Source: Arcuatula senhousia (Eukaryota > Mollusca > Bivalvia > Mytilida > Mytilidae). From it: DNA of 64,000 nt. The position numbers and the translations under genes are program-made. Under the pieces are notes generated by a model. The model did no database searches. It saw nothing but the letters and a program-made list of their open reading frames with translations, and was not told where the DNA came from. This document shows, one piece after another, positions 21,681 through 32,699 of the stretch. The stretch lies in the NCBI GenBank assembly GCA_963971305.1, contig CAXARO010000301.1:28177-92176 (forward strand), read 5' to 3'. Position 1 is the first letter of the stretch, and every line of letters begins with the position of its first letter.

Positions 21681-22952
21681 TTGTGCAGTCTTTGTTTAAT
21701 AATAAAATGTGATGGTGAATACTTTTCAGTTGTCATAATTCAGTTAAAGTGGAAAAGCAGGGATCATGGTTTTTTTTTTTTGTCTGTTCAGATTTTTTCC
21801 TTCAGACTAATTTATCTTTTTGATTTTTCTTACATTTTTGTATTTTATATATGCACGTGGTACCAATAGGGCATTGCCATGACAATGATGCAATTTAACT
21901 AATCAAAATTCTTGAAAGTTATAGGCAACTTATCTAGAGCAAAATTGTTTTCAGTTATCCCTATGTCAGATTGGATGCCTACATATTACATTTATTATCA
22001 TACAACTTTGTTACATTATGCCCTTCATGGGCTCTTGATTAGCTAATAAAATTCTTTATTCTTTATTATTATTCTTTATTAGGTTTATCATATTGTACTG
22101 CCATTTTGATTTGGCAAATATTAATTCACCATGGAATATCTAGCTACACATTGCAATCCTGAAGTGTGGTCTTTAAGTGACATACAGGGATCACTAACTT
22201 ACATTCTTCACATGGGTCATACTTCATTACTATAATTATTTCAAATAAAGAATATGGAATATATTCCAGAAAGACAGGATCCATATATTGACCGAAAAAA
22301 AAACTTCATTCAGTATTCTCATCAGCAACTACATTGGAAAGTATTGTTTTGTTTATAAATAAGACATTTAGTATTCCTTATAGATTAAAAATCTGTAGTG
22401 GTACAGAGTGAATGTATGTGTGATTTCCTCAAAAAGCTGATATTTTTATCTCCACATGTGTTTTGATGGTATTTCTCTTAAAAAAAAATTCAAAACTAGC
22501 CCTTACTTCATTATGTACATAGATAAAGAAAAAAATAAAATTCAATACAGGCATATATCTTGCAAGTTTCTTTCTATACACATATTAAGAGTGTTAATCC
22601 AAGTGCAAAGTTTAGAACAATCACACTGGTGTAAGAAGAAAAACCCTAGCAAGAAATATAATTGGTTCCATTTCAACGTTGATTCCACGTTATATTTCAA
22701 CGTTGATTCCACGTCAGATTTCCACGTGGATTCAACGTCAGATTTCCACGTTGATTTCCACTTTCAAATCAATACCATTTTTCCACGATGTTTCAACGTT
22801 GAGAACTGACAATATTTCCACGTTGATTCAACGATGCGTGCCTGCTGGGGTAATGACCTTACTTAAAACAGGTCATTCTAAACAAACTAGTCAAAATTGG
22901 GGCATGCTGAAATATACTGGACAACTGATCATAAAAATAAGAACATATAAAT

Positions 22953-23056
22953 AGTGAGTTAGTTGGTATTTAACGCCCGTGCATCGCCACACAGGCCATC
23001 CACAGACAACGAACACAAAAAGAACAACATAATGGATACAAAATGATACTATTACC
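22953..23056 (-). repeat. SINE 3'-end fragment
   Basis: Starts GTGAGTTAGTTGGTATTTAACGCCCGTGC, a variant of the (CTCA)n SINE tail and its adjacent GGGCGTAAA box, read on the minus strand. It joins the decayed polymerase at about 23056, cutting that gene off in mid-motif. Confidence 0.55.
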
Positions 23057-23790
23057 CACAAGTTTCGTCGTGTCACCTATGATTTGCTTGTGTGTGTCGA
23101 CGTCTCCGGCTCTTCTGGCATCGCTGACGATATTTCCCATATTTTCAAAACATTTGGACGGAGTGTATTCCAAAACGGCATAAATTTTGCTGATGACGAG
23201 TCCGCAGGCCAGGTACCATTTTAAAAGTGGCGTAATAATAATATTTTTTTTCTCCGAACATGCTCCATATTAGGCTTTTTCGGGGTTGGCTCATTTCATC
23301 ATTGTCAAAGGCATATTGACGCATATGGTCTCCGATGTCGTCTCTCGATACATTGGTAATTTTGAAAATAGGAGGCATCTCAGAAAATTGTGGTTTTAAG
23401 TTATCAGGAACGTGAATGACTACCTCAAGGGCTCCAAATAGCTATGAGCGGCGTCTACGATCTGATCTTCCGTCATGGTTTTCATCCAATCGCAGGGGCG
23501 TCGTTTCGACTTTATAAATTCTTTAAGTTTCTTGTTACGATGATTTGTTCCCTCCATTCACATTCCCATATCTCTACAAAATTGTATCCTAATTTGTTTT
23601 TCCCTTTTAGCTTTGGTTTTTGTCATGACATCATGATACGGTTTTCTGTTGACTGGGTCGACACCGTAGTGGTTTTCGGTTAATTTACATTGGTGACCAT
23701 GCCAAATACATCCCTGAAATGTTTGTCTCTGAGCAGAAGCCATCGATCTTTTCCTATGCATTTTTCCTTATTGTTTCCCTGGTGCCGTAT
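23057..23790 (-). pseudogene. Decayed family-B DNA polymerase (protein-primed, viral/transposon type)
   Basis: Minus-strand fragments in several frames match, in order, the palm region of the protein-primed-type B polymerases abundant in invertebrate genomes. They are a WHGHQC segment (about 23690), a WECEW segment (about 23570), an RRPCDWMKTMTEDQI segment (about 23480), MPPIFKITNVSRDDIGDHM (23378 onward), EYTPSKCFENMG (about 23160) and the start of the motif-B helix (IGDTTKLVGNS, about 23065). At least three frame changes separate them. The gene stops in motif B where the SINE fragment starts, so the metal-binding motif C is missing. It represents a lineage different from the polymerase at 45-49 kb. 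Old mobile-element or viral copy, inactive. Confidence 0.75.
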
Positions 23791-23807
23791 CCGACATCCT
23801 ACCAAAG

Positions 23808-24010
23808 AAAAAAAAAACAAAGAAAGAACTTACAGCTGAGATAAAATTTCAACACATGTAAAGGACAAAGTTCATCAAAGAATTGCAAGAGATTAATTAA
23901 ATGTGCTTTGCCATGCTACGGTGGCCGGGTTCAGTTCCAGACACCAATAGTTTGAAAAGGGACAAGTTTAAAATATTAAGTATGTAATAAACAGTTTTAT
24001 TATTGTTTAA
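23808..24010 (+). repeat. Dispersed repeat with tRNA B-box-like motif
   Basis: Near-identical reverse complement of 10515-10800 and partly shared with 53066-53200. Contains GGTTCAGTTCCAG and AAAAGGGACAAGTTTAAAATATTAAG. Possibly tRNA-derived; no A box was confirmed. Confidence 0.55.
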
Positions 24011-24480
24011 TTCTTATGTCAACAAACACATAAAAAGCATGCATTTTGTCTGTGTCACAGTAAAGTTCAATACATTGTGGCAAAGTTTTTGTCTCGCCTG
24101 CGACTTTAATCGCTGAAGGCGAGGCATAGGTATTACTTTCCGACGCCGGTGGCTGCGACGGCGTAAATTTTTTTGGAAGACTTTTGTGGAAAATGAAATA
24201 CAAGATAAGTAAAATAGCTACGCATTTGATATTTGATATACAGACAGTTGAGGTTAATGTCTTAGCAACTGGCACCATGCTGTTTGATCCTGACTCCAAT
24301 TTCATGGTTCAGCGACCCTGTGAACTTAAGATGTTTTTCAGGCCAAAAAATCCTTTGTAAGACTTTTTCTACTACATTGTATACATTATCCTACAATCAA
24401 AAGTCTATAGTTAAGTCCATTCCGTTGTAATTCGTAAAGAGCCTGTTGGTCTCATCACATGAATATGGTATTTATTTCAG

Positions 24481-24688
24481 GTATATTTCAAAGGCTACAA
24501 TTGCAGCAAATTTGACAAGAAGCAATTCTCTGGAGATAAAAAGATTTTAAAAGACCCCAAGATAGTACCAGTAAGAAATACTGAGGAAAATAAAACTGCA
24601 AAGAGAGGAACTGTGTTAATACCAAATGTCCCAGCACTGCCCACAGACAGTGAAACAGTAGATGAAGATGGAAAGGAAAAGTTAATTG
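24481..24688 (+). CDS. Exon-like open frame, unrecognised
   Basis: 208 bp opening straight after a strong TTTATTTCAG acceptor and ending TTAATTG/GTTTGT. One frame is open throughout (69 codons, VYFKGYNCSKFDKKQFSGD at the start), lysine-rich in the first half and acidic/Pro-rich in the second. The other two frames have stops. It lies downstream of the DUF4806-like gene on the same strand and may be part of a larger transcription unit with 27157-27332. No family recognised. Confidence 0.35.
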
Positions 24689-24989
24689 GTTTGTATTATT
24701 TTTTCTGAAATTAAGAGTCACAACATACTTTGCAGTATATTTCATATTCAATTTTAAAATTAAATTTCTTCCATTGATAAGGATTGTTTGAAATCCATTT
24801 AGTTTGAAGACAAAATTAAGTGTATTTAAGCAAAAGGATTGAATGTCCTGTTTATAACTAACAAGAGTTAACACTAAAGTATGTCTCGCCTGCCGTTACC
24901 ATCAGAAACAATTATTCTTTCTTACTTCCATTATATTTTGATTTAACATGGATTTTCAGTTTCTGAGATCAAAAGATGTTTATAGAACT

Positions 24990-25320
24990 TAAACATTGCA
25001 AATACATGCAATAAAAATAATCAGTCACTCAACCAGAACATCAAGGTCAAAAGATGGGGATGCAACTGTGCTAAGCTACTACTGGGGCATATGCATACCA
25101 AGTTTCATCAATCTAGGACCTATAGTTCTTGAGATATGGAATGGCTCGCAAAACTTTTCCATTGCTATTATATGTATTGAAAATTATCAAAATCACTCAA
25201 CCGAAAAGTCAAGGTCAAAAGATGGGGATGCAACTGTGCTAAGCTATTACTGGGGCATATGCATACCAAGTTTCATCAACCCAGGACCTATAGTTCTTGA
25301 GATATGGAGGTGCTCATAAA
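24990..25320 (+). repeat. Two tandem units of about 167 bp
   Basis: The phrase CAAGGTCAAAAGATGGGGAT and the 100 bp after it (to CTTGAGATATGGA) occur twice, at about 25040 and 25207, with few differences. The open frame across both units is a by-product of the repetition. Similar alarm-like phrases ('ccaagtttcatcaa') are typical of noncoding bivalve repeats. Confidence 0.7.
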
Positions 25321-25399
25321 ACTTTTCCAAAAAGTTAACGCCGCCGCCGCCTGTAAAGTAACACCTATGTCCCGCTCTGCTTTGCAGGCGAGACAAAAA

Positions 25400-27156
25400 T
25401 TATTTTTGACCACAGAGTTATGAAATGTTTGGAAGTTGTGCAAATTCTTATATTAACCTTGTCTGACATAGGTCCTGCAAGTCCTACAAATTTCAAAAAT
25501 ACTGTGACCGAAGCTTTGTCTGTCTGGCATTGAATATAATTCATATGAAATAGTGTTATTTTTGACATTGAAACATGCATTGTTACAATCCTGTAGAACC
25601 AAACAAAATTTTGTCAGCAAGGCCCTGTGGTGCTTAAATTTTTCGATACATCTAGAAAAGGACAAAAGCACTGTACTCACTGTTAATCTATGTACAAATG
25701 ATTTTAGGAATATAGTAAGAATGTATGTGAATGTTGTATTTCCAGCCTATATTGTTCACCGTCAGTACAGTCACAGTATAGATATCCTTGGAGATTTTGC
25801 TTTCTCAAGACCGTGTCATGGAATTAATCATGCTATCCCATGACAACTATACCGACAGTATTATGTTATGCGAAAGAAAATTCAAGAATTGTATTTGTAT
25901 TTCAGGATAATTTGAAGTTGAGGTTTCTGATTTAAGCGAGACCCCAGATGAATATGAAGTACGAAAATTGAGGGAGGATAGGTAATTTTGTTGTTACCAT
26001 TATACAAAGAATGGGGAAAGTTATCCTCATGTTACAAACTACAAGAATGAGATTGTATCATCATACAATGCAATAACTTATAAACAATTGTGTTGTAGCA
26101 TCAAAGAAAACTGGCGGATCGGTATGTACGATTATGTTCATAACTGAAAAAAAGGAGTGTAAAATAGAAAATCAGATCTAATATAAGTTGAAACAAAGGC
26201 AGACCAGTGCATCAAAATGTCAACTACAACACACACAAAAACACAATAAAAACATCTAAAGGTACAATGACAAAGAAAATTCTAACTCTATTGAAAGATA
26301 TGTACAAAGAAGCCTTATATAGTCATGGTTTTGAATTAGGCATCCTGTTTGATATTTTAGAGTTTATATACAATGCTCTTTACATTCATTTCTCTTTTGG
26401 CTTTTGAACTTAAGGCTTGATGTGTACTGATGAGTCTTTTTAAGACTAAACATGCATCTGTTAAATTTGTTAGCCTGGACCTTTGTTATAAATTTATTTG
26501 AAAATTGGCTATCTGATCGTTCTAAAAAGGGATCAAAATGAGGTTTCGACATTGACTACAGACCAGGCAGTGTAACCAACAGACGGTTTTATCTGATGTC
26601 AACTTAGCATCAGTTAATACTAGCAATACAGTAAATAAAAAAAAAAACTAAGTTCTTTGTAATGTGAAGAAGGGTTGGAAAGGTGTGCAATTAAGCTACT
26701 AAATGAGTATTCAATTTATTGACAATGCATATACACAAATACATTATGTAAAAACTGCGTCAAAGTAATATTCTGCAGATGTTTACAATTTATTATTCTG
26801 TTAAACAAACGGTAAGTACAAATAGGGATACTGGCTGAAACCTTAGTTTGTTCAAAAAGCTAGGAGTATCAAAAAGACTTTCATATTTAATAAATCCATT
26901 GAAACTTAGACAAAAACAGTAGACATAGAAGATAAATACAAGCCAAGAAGACACGAAACAAACCAAAACCCTAATATGTAAAGTGAACTCTCACACAATG
27001 TGACAGTAGGCTCAGGTGCTCCGGCTGTATGACACCCGTCAGCGACTAATTTTCCCCCGAATATTAATTTTCTTGTTAGTCCCGATGTTCCACCAAGGAA
27101 ATCATTGTACAATTATCGTTATGTTGTGTTAATATATTGATCTTTTTCATTTACAG
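25400..27156. other. No clear gene; one possible degenerate exon
   Basis: At 25908-25982 a TATTTCAG is followed by a run (EVEVSDLSETPDEYEVRKL) in a frame that has a stop at the acceptor, so any exon is damaged. At 26900-27110 a stretch with GCTCAGGTGCTCCGG and GACACCCGTC resembles the PLE 3' region at 47.1 kb in diverged form. Otherwise A+T-rich DNA with no recognised feature. Confidence 0.35.
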
Positions 27157-27332
27157 AGTTTTCATCAGCCCAGAATGATTTCATTCTAGAGTTTTGCAGC
27201 GTTAATGCTTGGAAGGGGGATGAGTCCACGGCCAACAAGTTGTTGTGCAAGGGCACTGAACGTGGCCTCTTCCCCAAAAATGTCATTACAGTACAGAAAT
27301 TACAAGAGAAGATCAAGAATCTAAAAAAGTAA
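27157..27332 (+). CDS. Terminal exon-like open frame, unrecognised
   Basis: It opens after a TTTCATTTACAG acceptor and runs 58 codons to TAA (27330-27332). The first part reads FSSAQNDFILEFCSVNAW, and the end is a lysine-rich helix (KLQEKIKNLKK). Composition is that of a real protein. Same strand as 24481-24688. No family was recognised and no partner exon is proven. Confidence 0.35.
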
Positions 27333-27552
27333 CTACATTTCTTAATTAGTTCATTGACAGCACATATAAAGCCAAGCCAACCTAAAAAGGAGAACAGCGC
27401 ATTTCAACTAAAAAAAGGCTCGTCGGTGACGTTCTGGCCAGAACCCTAAATGAACAAACCATAGTGTATCAGTCTCAAAATAACAAACATTCTGTAAAAC
27501 TCTTAAAAGTCTATGATATAGTTTGAAAAGGGTGAAGTTGCATTTAATATTA

Positions 27553-28040
27553 GTCCCGTGCGGGGCCCGGGTGGCGAATAGTCCCGCAGCAGAGCCTAGC
27601 TTGTCGTAAGAGGCGACTAAGGGTCTTGGGATTCTGACGTCGGGTCAGTGCTCATCCCACAGAGCGACCAAGTGTGTACCCTAGGTGGCTGAATAGGGTA
27701 GCCCTCGTCCGCGGGGGTTGTCAGGTCTATAATACGGAAACCCTGACCGCCGACCATAGTGGTCCAACGTGTGTGGAGAATGCCACGCTTCATGCACGTA
27801 AAAGACCCCTTTGTGGACCGCCCAGTAGTGCACCACATAGGCTAAATTTTCCGACCCTACCCACCTCTCCCCTTTTCCTGTGGTTCTTCAAAATTTACCG
27901 GTCCTTTGTGTCCCACCCCATCCCATTTATCATCATCATTTCATGTTCATTTCATCATCCTTTTCATGTTCATCGCCTGTAAATAACCTATATAGCGTTG
28001 CACGGGCGTAAAACACCAACTCACTCACTCACTCACTCAC
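27553..28040 (+). mobile_element. SINE-like retroposon, full length, 13-bp TSD
   Basis: Same family as at 10-503, in the opposite direction: head GTCCCGTGCGGGG at 27553, (CTCA)n tail ending 28040. Flanked by a perfect 13-bp target-site duplication GCATTTAATATTA at 27540-27552 and 28041-28053. This defines both ends of the family exactly. Confidence 0.92.
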
Positions 28041-28242
28041 GCATTTAATATTACGTCAAAATAAACATGCATATGTTTTATGTCTACATTCTTTTATGTG
28101 TTTACGAAGTTTTGAGCTCGATTTCACTTTGGCCAATCGCCACTAACTGACTAACTAAATTGCAGTTGGAGTTGGCATATGTGATATAGTCTCATGTTTA
28201 ATTACTCCATATCCTTTCATAAATTATTTCATTAATTTCATT

Positions 28243-28621
28243 GCCCGTGCAACGCAAGATAGGTTATTTACAGGCGATGAACATGAAAAGGATGATAAAA
28301 TGAACATGAAATGATGATGATAAATGAAATATGGGGATGGGGTGGGAAACAAAGGACCGGTAAATTTTGAAGAACCACAGGAAAGGGGGAGAGGTGGGTA
28401 GGGGCGGATAATTTAGCCTATGTGGTGCACTACTTGGCGGTCCACAAAGGGGTCTTTTACGTGCATGAAGCGTGGCACTCTCCACACACGTTGGCCCACT
28501 ATGGTCAGCGGTCAGGGTTTCCGTATTATAGACCTGAAAACCCCCGCAGACGAGGGCTACCCCATTCAGCCACCTAGGGTACACACTTGGTCGCTCTGTG
28601 GGCTGAGCACTGACCCGACGT
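28243..28621 (-). mobile_element. SINE-like retroposon, truncated at both ends
   Basis: Matches the family from the GCCCGTGCAACGC box to the GACCCGACGT segment, but lacks the (CTCA)n tail and the 120-bp GC-rich head. The head side is replaced by a foldback sequence from 28627. No target-site duplication is visible. Confidence 0.85.
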
Positions 28622-28626
28622 GATGT

Positions 28627-28838
28627 TGTTTGTTTCAACGCTTTGAACAAGCTATGTGATTACTCCAAAGAACCGAAGGCGAATATATGATAAAGAATGA
28701 ACCTTTATCCAAGCATACCACAAGGATGTGCAGGATAAAGGACATTCTTTGAATAATGAGCCTGAGGCTGAGAAGTAATCACATCCCAACCCAATTTTTG
28801 TTTTAACCCAGCCCGAATAATTGTTGTTGAAACAAACA
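28627..28838. mobile_element. Foldback/MITE-like sequence
   Basis: TGTTTGTTTCAAC at 28627-28639 pairs with GTTGAAACAAACA at 28826-28838. Further inward GTGATTACT (about 28656) pairs with AGTAATCAC (about 28772), and CCTTTATCC pairs with GGATAAAGG, so most of the 212 bp can fold into one long hairpin. A part of one arm (AGCTATGTGATTACTTCGAA to GATAAAGAAT) recurs at 29021-29066. Confidence 0.55.
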
Positions 28839-29526
28839 GGCTTTAAAATATGACAAACAGGTTATCCAGGTGCCTTATATACCAGGTATCTATATATAGA
28901 GTGGTAGGACAGGTTATTGTACTTTAAGAAACCTATGTCAAGGTAAAATATAGTCTATTTCTTTTTACTTTAAACTGAGATATTCTATAGTGCATTTCAC
29001 CGTTTATAGAAGGAAAAGCTATGTGATTACTTCGAAGAACCGAAGGCGAATATATGATAAAGAATAATATTAATTGACTGATAATTCATAAAATCATTCA
29101 AACGACGTATGTAACACGTAATTCGTCATTATTCTTTACTGATGTGTACTGGTCAACTTACTGCGCATGCTCTGTCAATGTTACATGAAATACTTTACAA
29201 AATCAATAAACGAGCTCAAATCGAAGTATTTTTTAATTTAAATACTTACATATCTGCAGTCCTTATTCCAAATTATATGTCTCTATACCAAGAAAGCAAT
29301 ATTCACCATATTACAGCAATAGGGAATTATCGCAGTGATAAAAACATGCAAACTACCAAAATATTTTTAGAAAATTTCCATGACCTGTCTCTTTAGATGT
29401 TGAAGCAGGTTTCTGATCACATGATTATATAGCCCTTTATGATTGGTTCCTGTTTTGACGACATCATACCGAAAAAATAACTTAATCGCGAAATTCAAAT
29501 TATAATATTGTGACGCACTAATGCAG

Positions 29527-29658
29527 ATGACGACTTTTTGTTATATGCTGGCTGTGCACTAATAGATAGGCGTGAAATTCCAAGAATTAGTACATTCTTT
29601 GAGATTGTAATGAACTATGATGACCTGGAATTGAGGAGAAACTTCATGCTCATGAGGA
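29527..29658 (+). pseudogene. Harbinger-like transposase exon (5' part)
   Basis: An open exon between an ATGCAG acceptor and an AGGA/GTATGT donor. The product ends MNYDDLELRRNFMLMR, which resembles the conserved start of PIF/Harbinger transposases (..D.ef...FRms..tFe.L). A possible continuation lies at 30080. The catalytic DDE region cannot be read, so this is at most a remnant and the family call is tentative. Confidence 0.35.
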
Positions 29659-30019
29659 GTATGTATTTGTTTCAAAGAAATAATAAAGATAGTTCTGTTT
29701 AGTTTAATTGAAGTGTTCACAGTGTTTATACATTGATTTCCAAATTCTTTGCATTTGTCTCTTTTGTATATTATTCAGGCAAGTTTGGCTCCAGGGGAAA
29801 TGTAAAATATCACAATGTACGTTTTTAAAAGGATCCCATATCTGAGAAATAATTAAATAACTCTCACTATGCCTGTTAGGCAGTGCAAAAAAGTCCGAAG
29901 AAAAATAGAAAATATAGGTGTGATATAGAGATCAATTGTCGATTTCCAGATACATATCGTCATGTCGTTGACTTCCTGGATACAAAAGTGGAAGATCACA
30001 AGTAGTTCATAAGATGGCC

Positions 30020-30074
30020 TGTAAATAACCTATATAGCGTTGCACGGGCGTAAAACACCAACTCACTCACTCAC
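30020..30074 (+). mobile_element. 55-bp SINE tail insertion with 13-bp TSD
   Basis: Only the last 55 bp of the SINE (TGTAAATAACCTATATAGCG to (CTCA)n) are present, yet they are flanked by the perfect direct repeat TCATAAGATGGCC at 30007-30019 and 30075-30087. So this is a genuine insertion event, truncated at its 5' end during reverse transcription, not a relic of a larger copy. Confidence 0.9.
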
Positions 30075-30079
30075 TCATA

Positions 30080-30300
30080 AGATGGCCAAAAAGCAATGAG
30101 CTGATACAGAAAGAACAAGGATTCAGTGACAATATGGGAATGGGAATTATTTCCCCTTTTTGTGGAATTGGTATTGCAATGTTTTCTGCTATGTGGTTCC
30201 CAACATATTTTGCAGATATGTGGGAATTTGCATGATGGTCCCTTTGCCTCCATTGCTGTTGAAGCTATGACAACAAAATAGTCTCTTTGGGCTTTTTGTT
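30080..30300 (+). pseudogene. Possible Harbinger transposase remnant
   Basis: The frame from 30080 reads RWPKSNELIQKEQGFSDNMG, resembling the WP....l....GF segment that precedes the first catalytic Asp in Harbinger transposases. Beyond it, stops appear and the expected GAIDGTH motif is not readable. The SINE tail at 30020-30074 is inserted just before it. Tentative. Confidence 0.3.
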
Positions 30301-30744
30301 GAGTCCCCCACCTGCTCAAAAGGGCAAACTCAGATCTGTGGAGGATTTACAAGTTTTTCAAATTTTATTTTTAAGCCAAAAGACAAATATTCTGAGTATA
30401 ACTCTTTATTTACTTGATCCCAAAGTAAATTATTGAAGTCATGCTCTCTCCATTCTCTAAGATTTCAACATATTAACGCTGCTACTTCACAGGAACTTCT
30501 AGCCAACGTTTGGATTGTATTTGCATATTTCATCAAAGGCCCTGCTTCTTGCGGAAATGATGCAACATAGATTTTAACACAAATATGAAATGCAGAAAGC
30601 CAGTGTGCAATATTGTCGAATTAAAATGTTGTGTTTTCTTTTTTCTCCCAACTCGTGTTACCACTGGGTGTTGAAATCAAACTTTGGGAAACTTACGATT
30701 GATCAATATATTCATTATCATTAGCACATATGTTTGCTTTTATA

Positions 30745-31560
30745 TCATGATCTACACCTTGGTTTTGAAATGCTTTCTTTTGAAAAATTAATGGCACTCT
30801 TGCCTTCACTTGTACATGTAGCATTTGTATTTACAATATTGTTTTGATTTGCCACATTATTTGCATTGTCCAGTTGATTCACGTTTGCTGTTATATTATT
30901 GATACCTTTGTTTATGTTTGACACATTGGATGGAACATAAGAAATGTCAATTGGTTGTCTAATCACTCCCTTCTGTTGCAATACATTTACTTCTGATGCT
31001 CTCCGTGTTATAAACTATCTCAGCACTCCAAGTTCATTTGCGACTGCTATTTAATGATAACTTATTCTAGGCATATTCACAACAACTCTTCTAAAACCAA
31101 GAAGATCTATTATTTCACTCATTCCAATTTTTATTCTGATAAGTGTTTTTTTCTGCTTTATCCCACATACCTTTAACAATACTTTCTGGATTGTCATTTA
31201 TCCCTTAATTGTTATAAGCAATGTAACGAAGAGATTGAGTGTTCAAGTGTAAATAGAAAGCGTCCCTTACCTTTTGTGTGATTATTTTTCTCATCTTCAT
31301 AAGTGCATGGATCAGTATACACAGGACACATTTCTCGACTTAGTAATATATCTTCTGCCTTTTCTAAACTCCAGTGGGTTCATGTTTGGAGTGGCACTTC
31401 AAGATATTTCTAGTCCTTTCGGAAGCTATAACTTTTCTGTTGTACTTTGCCAAAAGCTGATTTTCCTGTGATTTCACGACAATTTTTAACACTTCGACAA
31501 ATTTTGAAACTTCTCGTTTTGTTTCCAACAAACTTGCTTGAGAGCGCTTTTCATACTTTC
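30745..31560 (-). pseudogene. Unrecognised minus-strand ORF remnants, Asn-rich
   Basis: At the upstream end (about 31560-31390) a frame reads SLLETKREVSKFVEVLKIVV and onward, a helical charged segment that reaches a stop. Further downstream 30981-30745 is an Asn-rich, low-complexity segment (NINKGINNITANVNQ). Together they resemble a gag-like or nucleic-acid-binding product in decay, but nothing identifies it. Confidence 0.2.
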
Positions 31561-31577
31561 GTCTTCATTTGTAGTGT

Positions 31578-32645
31578 ATGTCGCCTGATTTTTTAATCCA
31601 CCTGCTAAAAGGACAATTAGTTGAGTTGTTGCCTGAACTTTCAGCTAAGAGGAAAGCTGAGTCAAATAGGTCAGATAATTATACAAACAAAACACCAAGA
31701 GTTGTTAATAACAACAATAGTTATAATGCTAATCTAAATGACAATTATCGTAACACTCATTATAACAACAAACCTTCTGCTAAGTATACTCCTAGGTCGT
31801 CTCAGAAGGACACATACAAGAGTAAAGAGGAGAAGAAAGATAAAGACAAGAAGTCTGGTACTGGCAGTTGGGGTTCTTTTTGGATCCCCTAGAAGAACAG
31901 TAGCTGACTCAGAAATTCAGGTAAATCTTGTTTAGGATCAGTCAAAGATACCGGTAGGGGGTTGTTTGAGATTTTTCCTAGAAAATTGGAAAAAAGATAA
32001 ACGGTCAATGCGTTTTGTCTACTATCAGAAAGGGTTACAAGCTAGAATTCATGCAAAAACCATATCAGACGGGAGTAAGAGCTACCGTCGTATCTTATGG
32101 ATCTTTTGGTTCAAGGAGAAGATTCTATGTCTCAAAAAGATGTAATAGAACAAGTCCCAAAAGCGGAAATAACAATAGGTTTTTACAGTACCTTCTTTCT
32201 GGTACCCCAAAATGTGGCAAAATGAGCCCAGTGATAAATCTTAAAACCCCTCAATCGGTACCTCAAGAATATACATTTCAAAATGGACACAATTGCAAAG
32301 GTTCTGAATTTAGTGAAAAAGGCAGATTGGGTGATATATCTAGATCTAAGCGATGCATATTTCCACATTCCAATATTCCCGAAACACAATAAGTTTCTAA
32401 GGTTTTCCATACAAAATCAAAGTTACCAGTTATTTGTTTTGGTCCGACATCAGCTCCTCGGGTATTCAGAAAAGTAGTGTAGGCAGTGCAGCTTATCTCA
32501 GAACACTTGGGGTAAGACTTGCAGTATACCTAGACGATTGGTAAGTAATCAATCAAGACAAAAACAATTGTTGAAAGATAGAGAGAAATGGGGTTTCTTT
32601 GTAAACAAAGAGAAGACATCTCTGATTCCAACACAGTCTCTAGTC
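31578..32645 (+). pseudogene. DIRS-like retroelement remnant: gag end and RT
   Basis: 31578-31892 gives a Lys/Asn-rich gag-like C-terminus. From 32015 the RT of DIRS1-type (tyrosine-recombinase) elements can be followed through several frames: GYKLEFMQKP, then a segment with SPVINLKTP, then DWVIYLDLSDAYFHIPIFPK (motif A, 32330), QNQSYQL, AVYLDDW (motif C, YLDD, about 32522-32542), and FFVNKEKTSLIPTQSLVF (about 32600). At least four frame changes and a stop right after YLDDW make it inactive. RNase H and recombinase parts are absent: the sequence runs into a PLE-like 3' end. Confidence 0.75.
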
Positions 32646-32699
32646 TTTGAGTTCGCGTTGCTGAATGCGGTTTTGTTGTAATGTGTGTGTGTTTTATGT

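Larger units (their letters stand above)
15827..22853. mobile_element. Large element bounded by CCCAGCAG inverted termini
   Basis: The left end starts CCCAGCAGACACG (about 15829). The right end finishes CGTGCCTGCTGGG (about 22840-22852). Both are followed inward by CGTTGATTCAACGTGGAAAT or close to it, and by arrays of short CAACGT/CCACGT motifs (15840-16075 and 22676-22835). The inverted orientation and shared subterminal motifs suggest the two ends of one 7-kb DNA transposon, which would carry the spliced gene at 19391-21680. Alternatively they are two separate small elements. A target-site duplication was not resolved (a TAA flanks both sides loosely). Superfamily unassigned. Confidence 0.45.
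24086..25399. mobile_element. Element with 16-bp perfect inverted ends (TTTTTGTCTCGCCTGC)
   Basis: TTTTTGTCTCGCCTGC at 24086-24101 and its exact reverse complement at 25384-25399 bound 1.3 kb. The inside holds two direct 167-bp units (24990-25320) and an exon-like open frame (24481-24688). The same 16-mer occurs alone at 17569. It is a non-autonomous DNA-transposon-like repeat, or a pair of solo ends. No target-site duplication was resolved. Confidence 0.45.

Noticed and set aside
24996..25319. 107-codon ORF with an internal duplication
   Set aside because: It arises from two noncoding 167-bp tandem units inside an inverted-repeat element; no domain.
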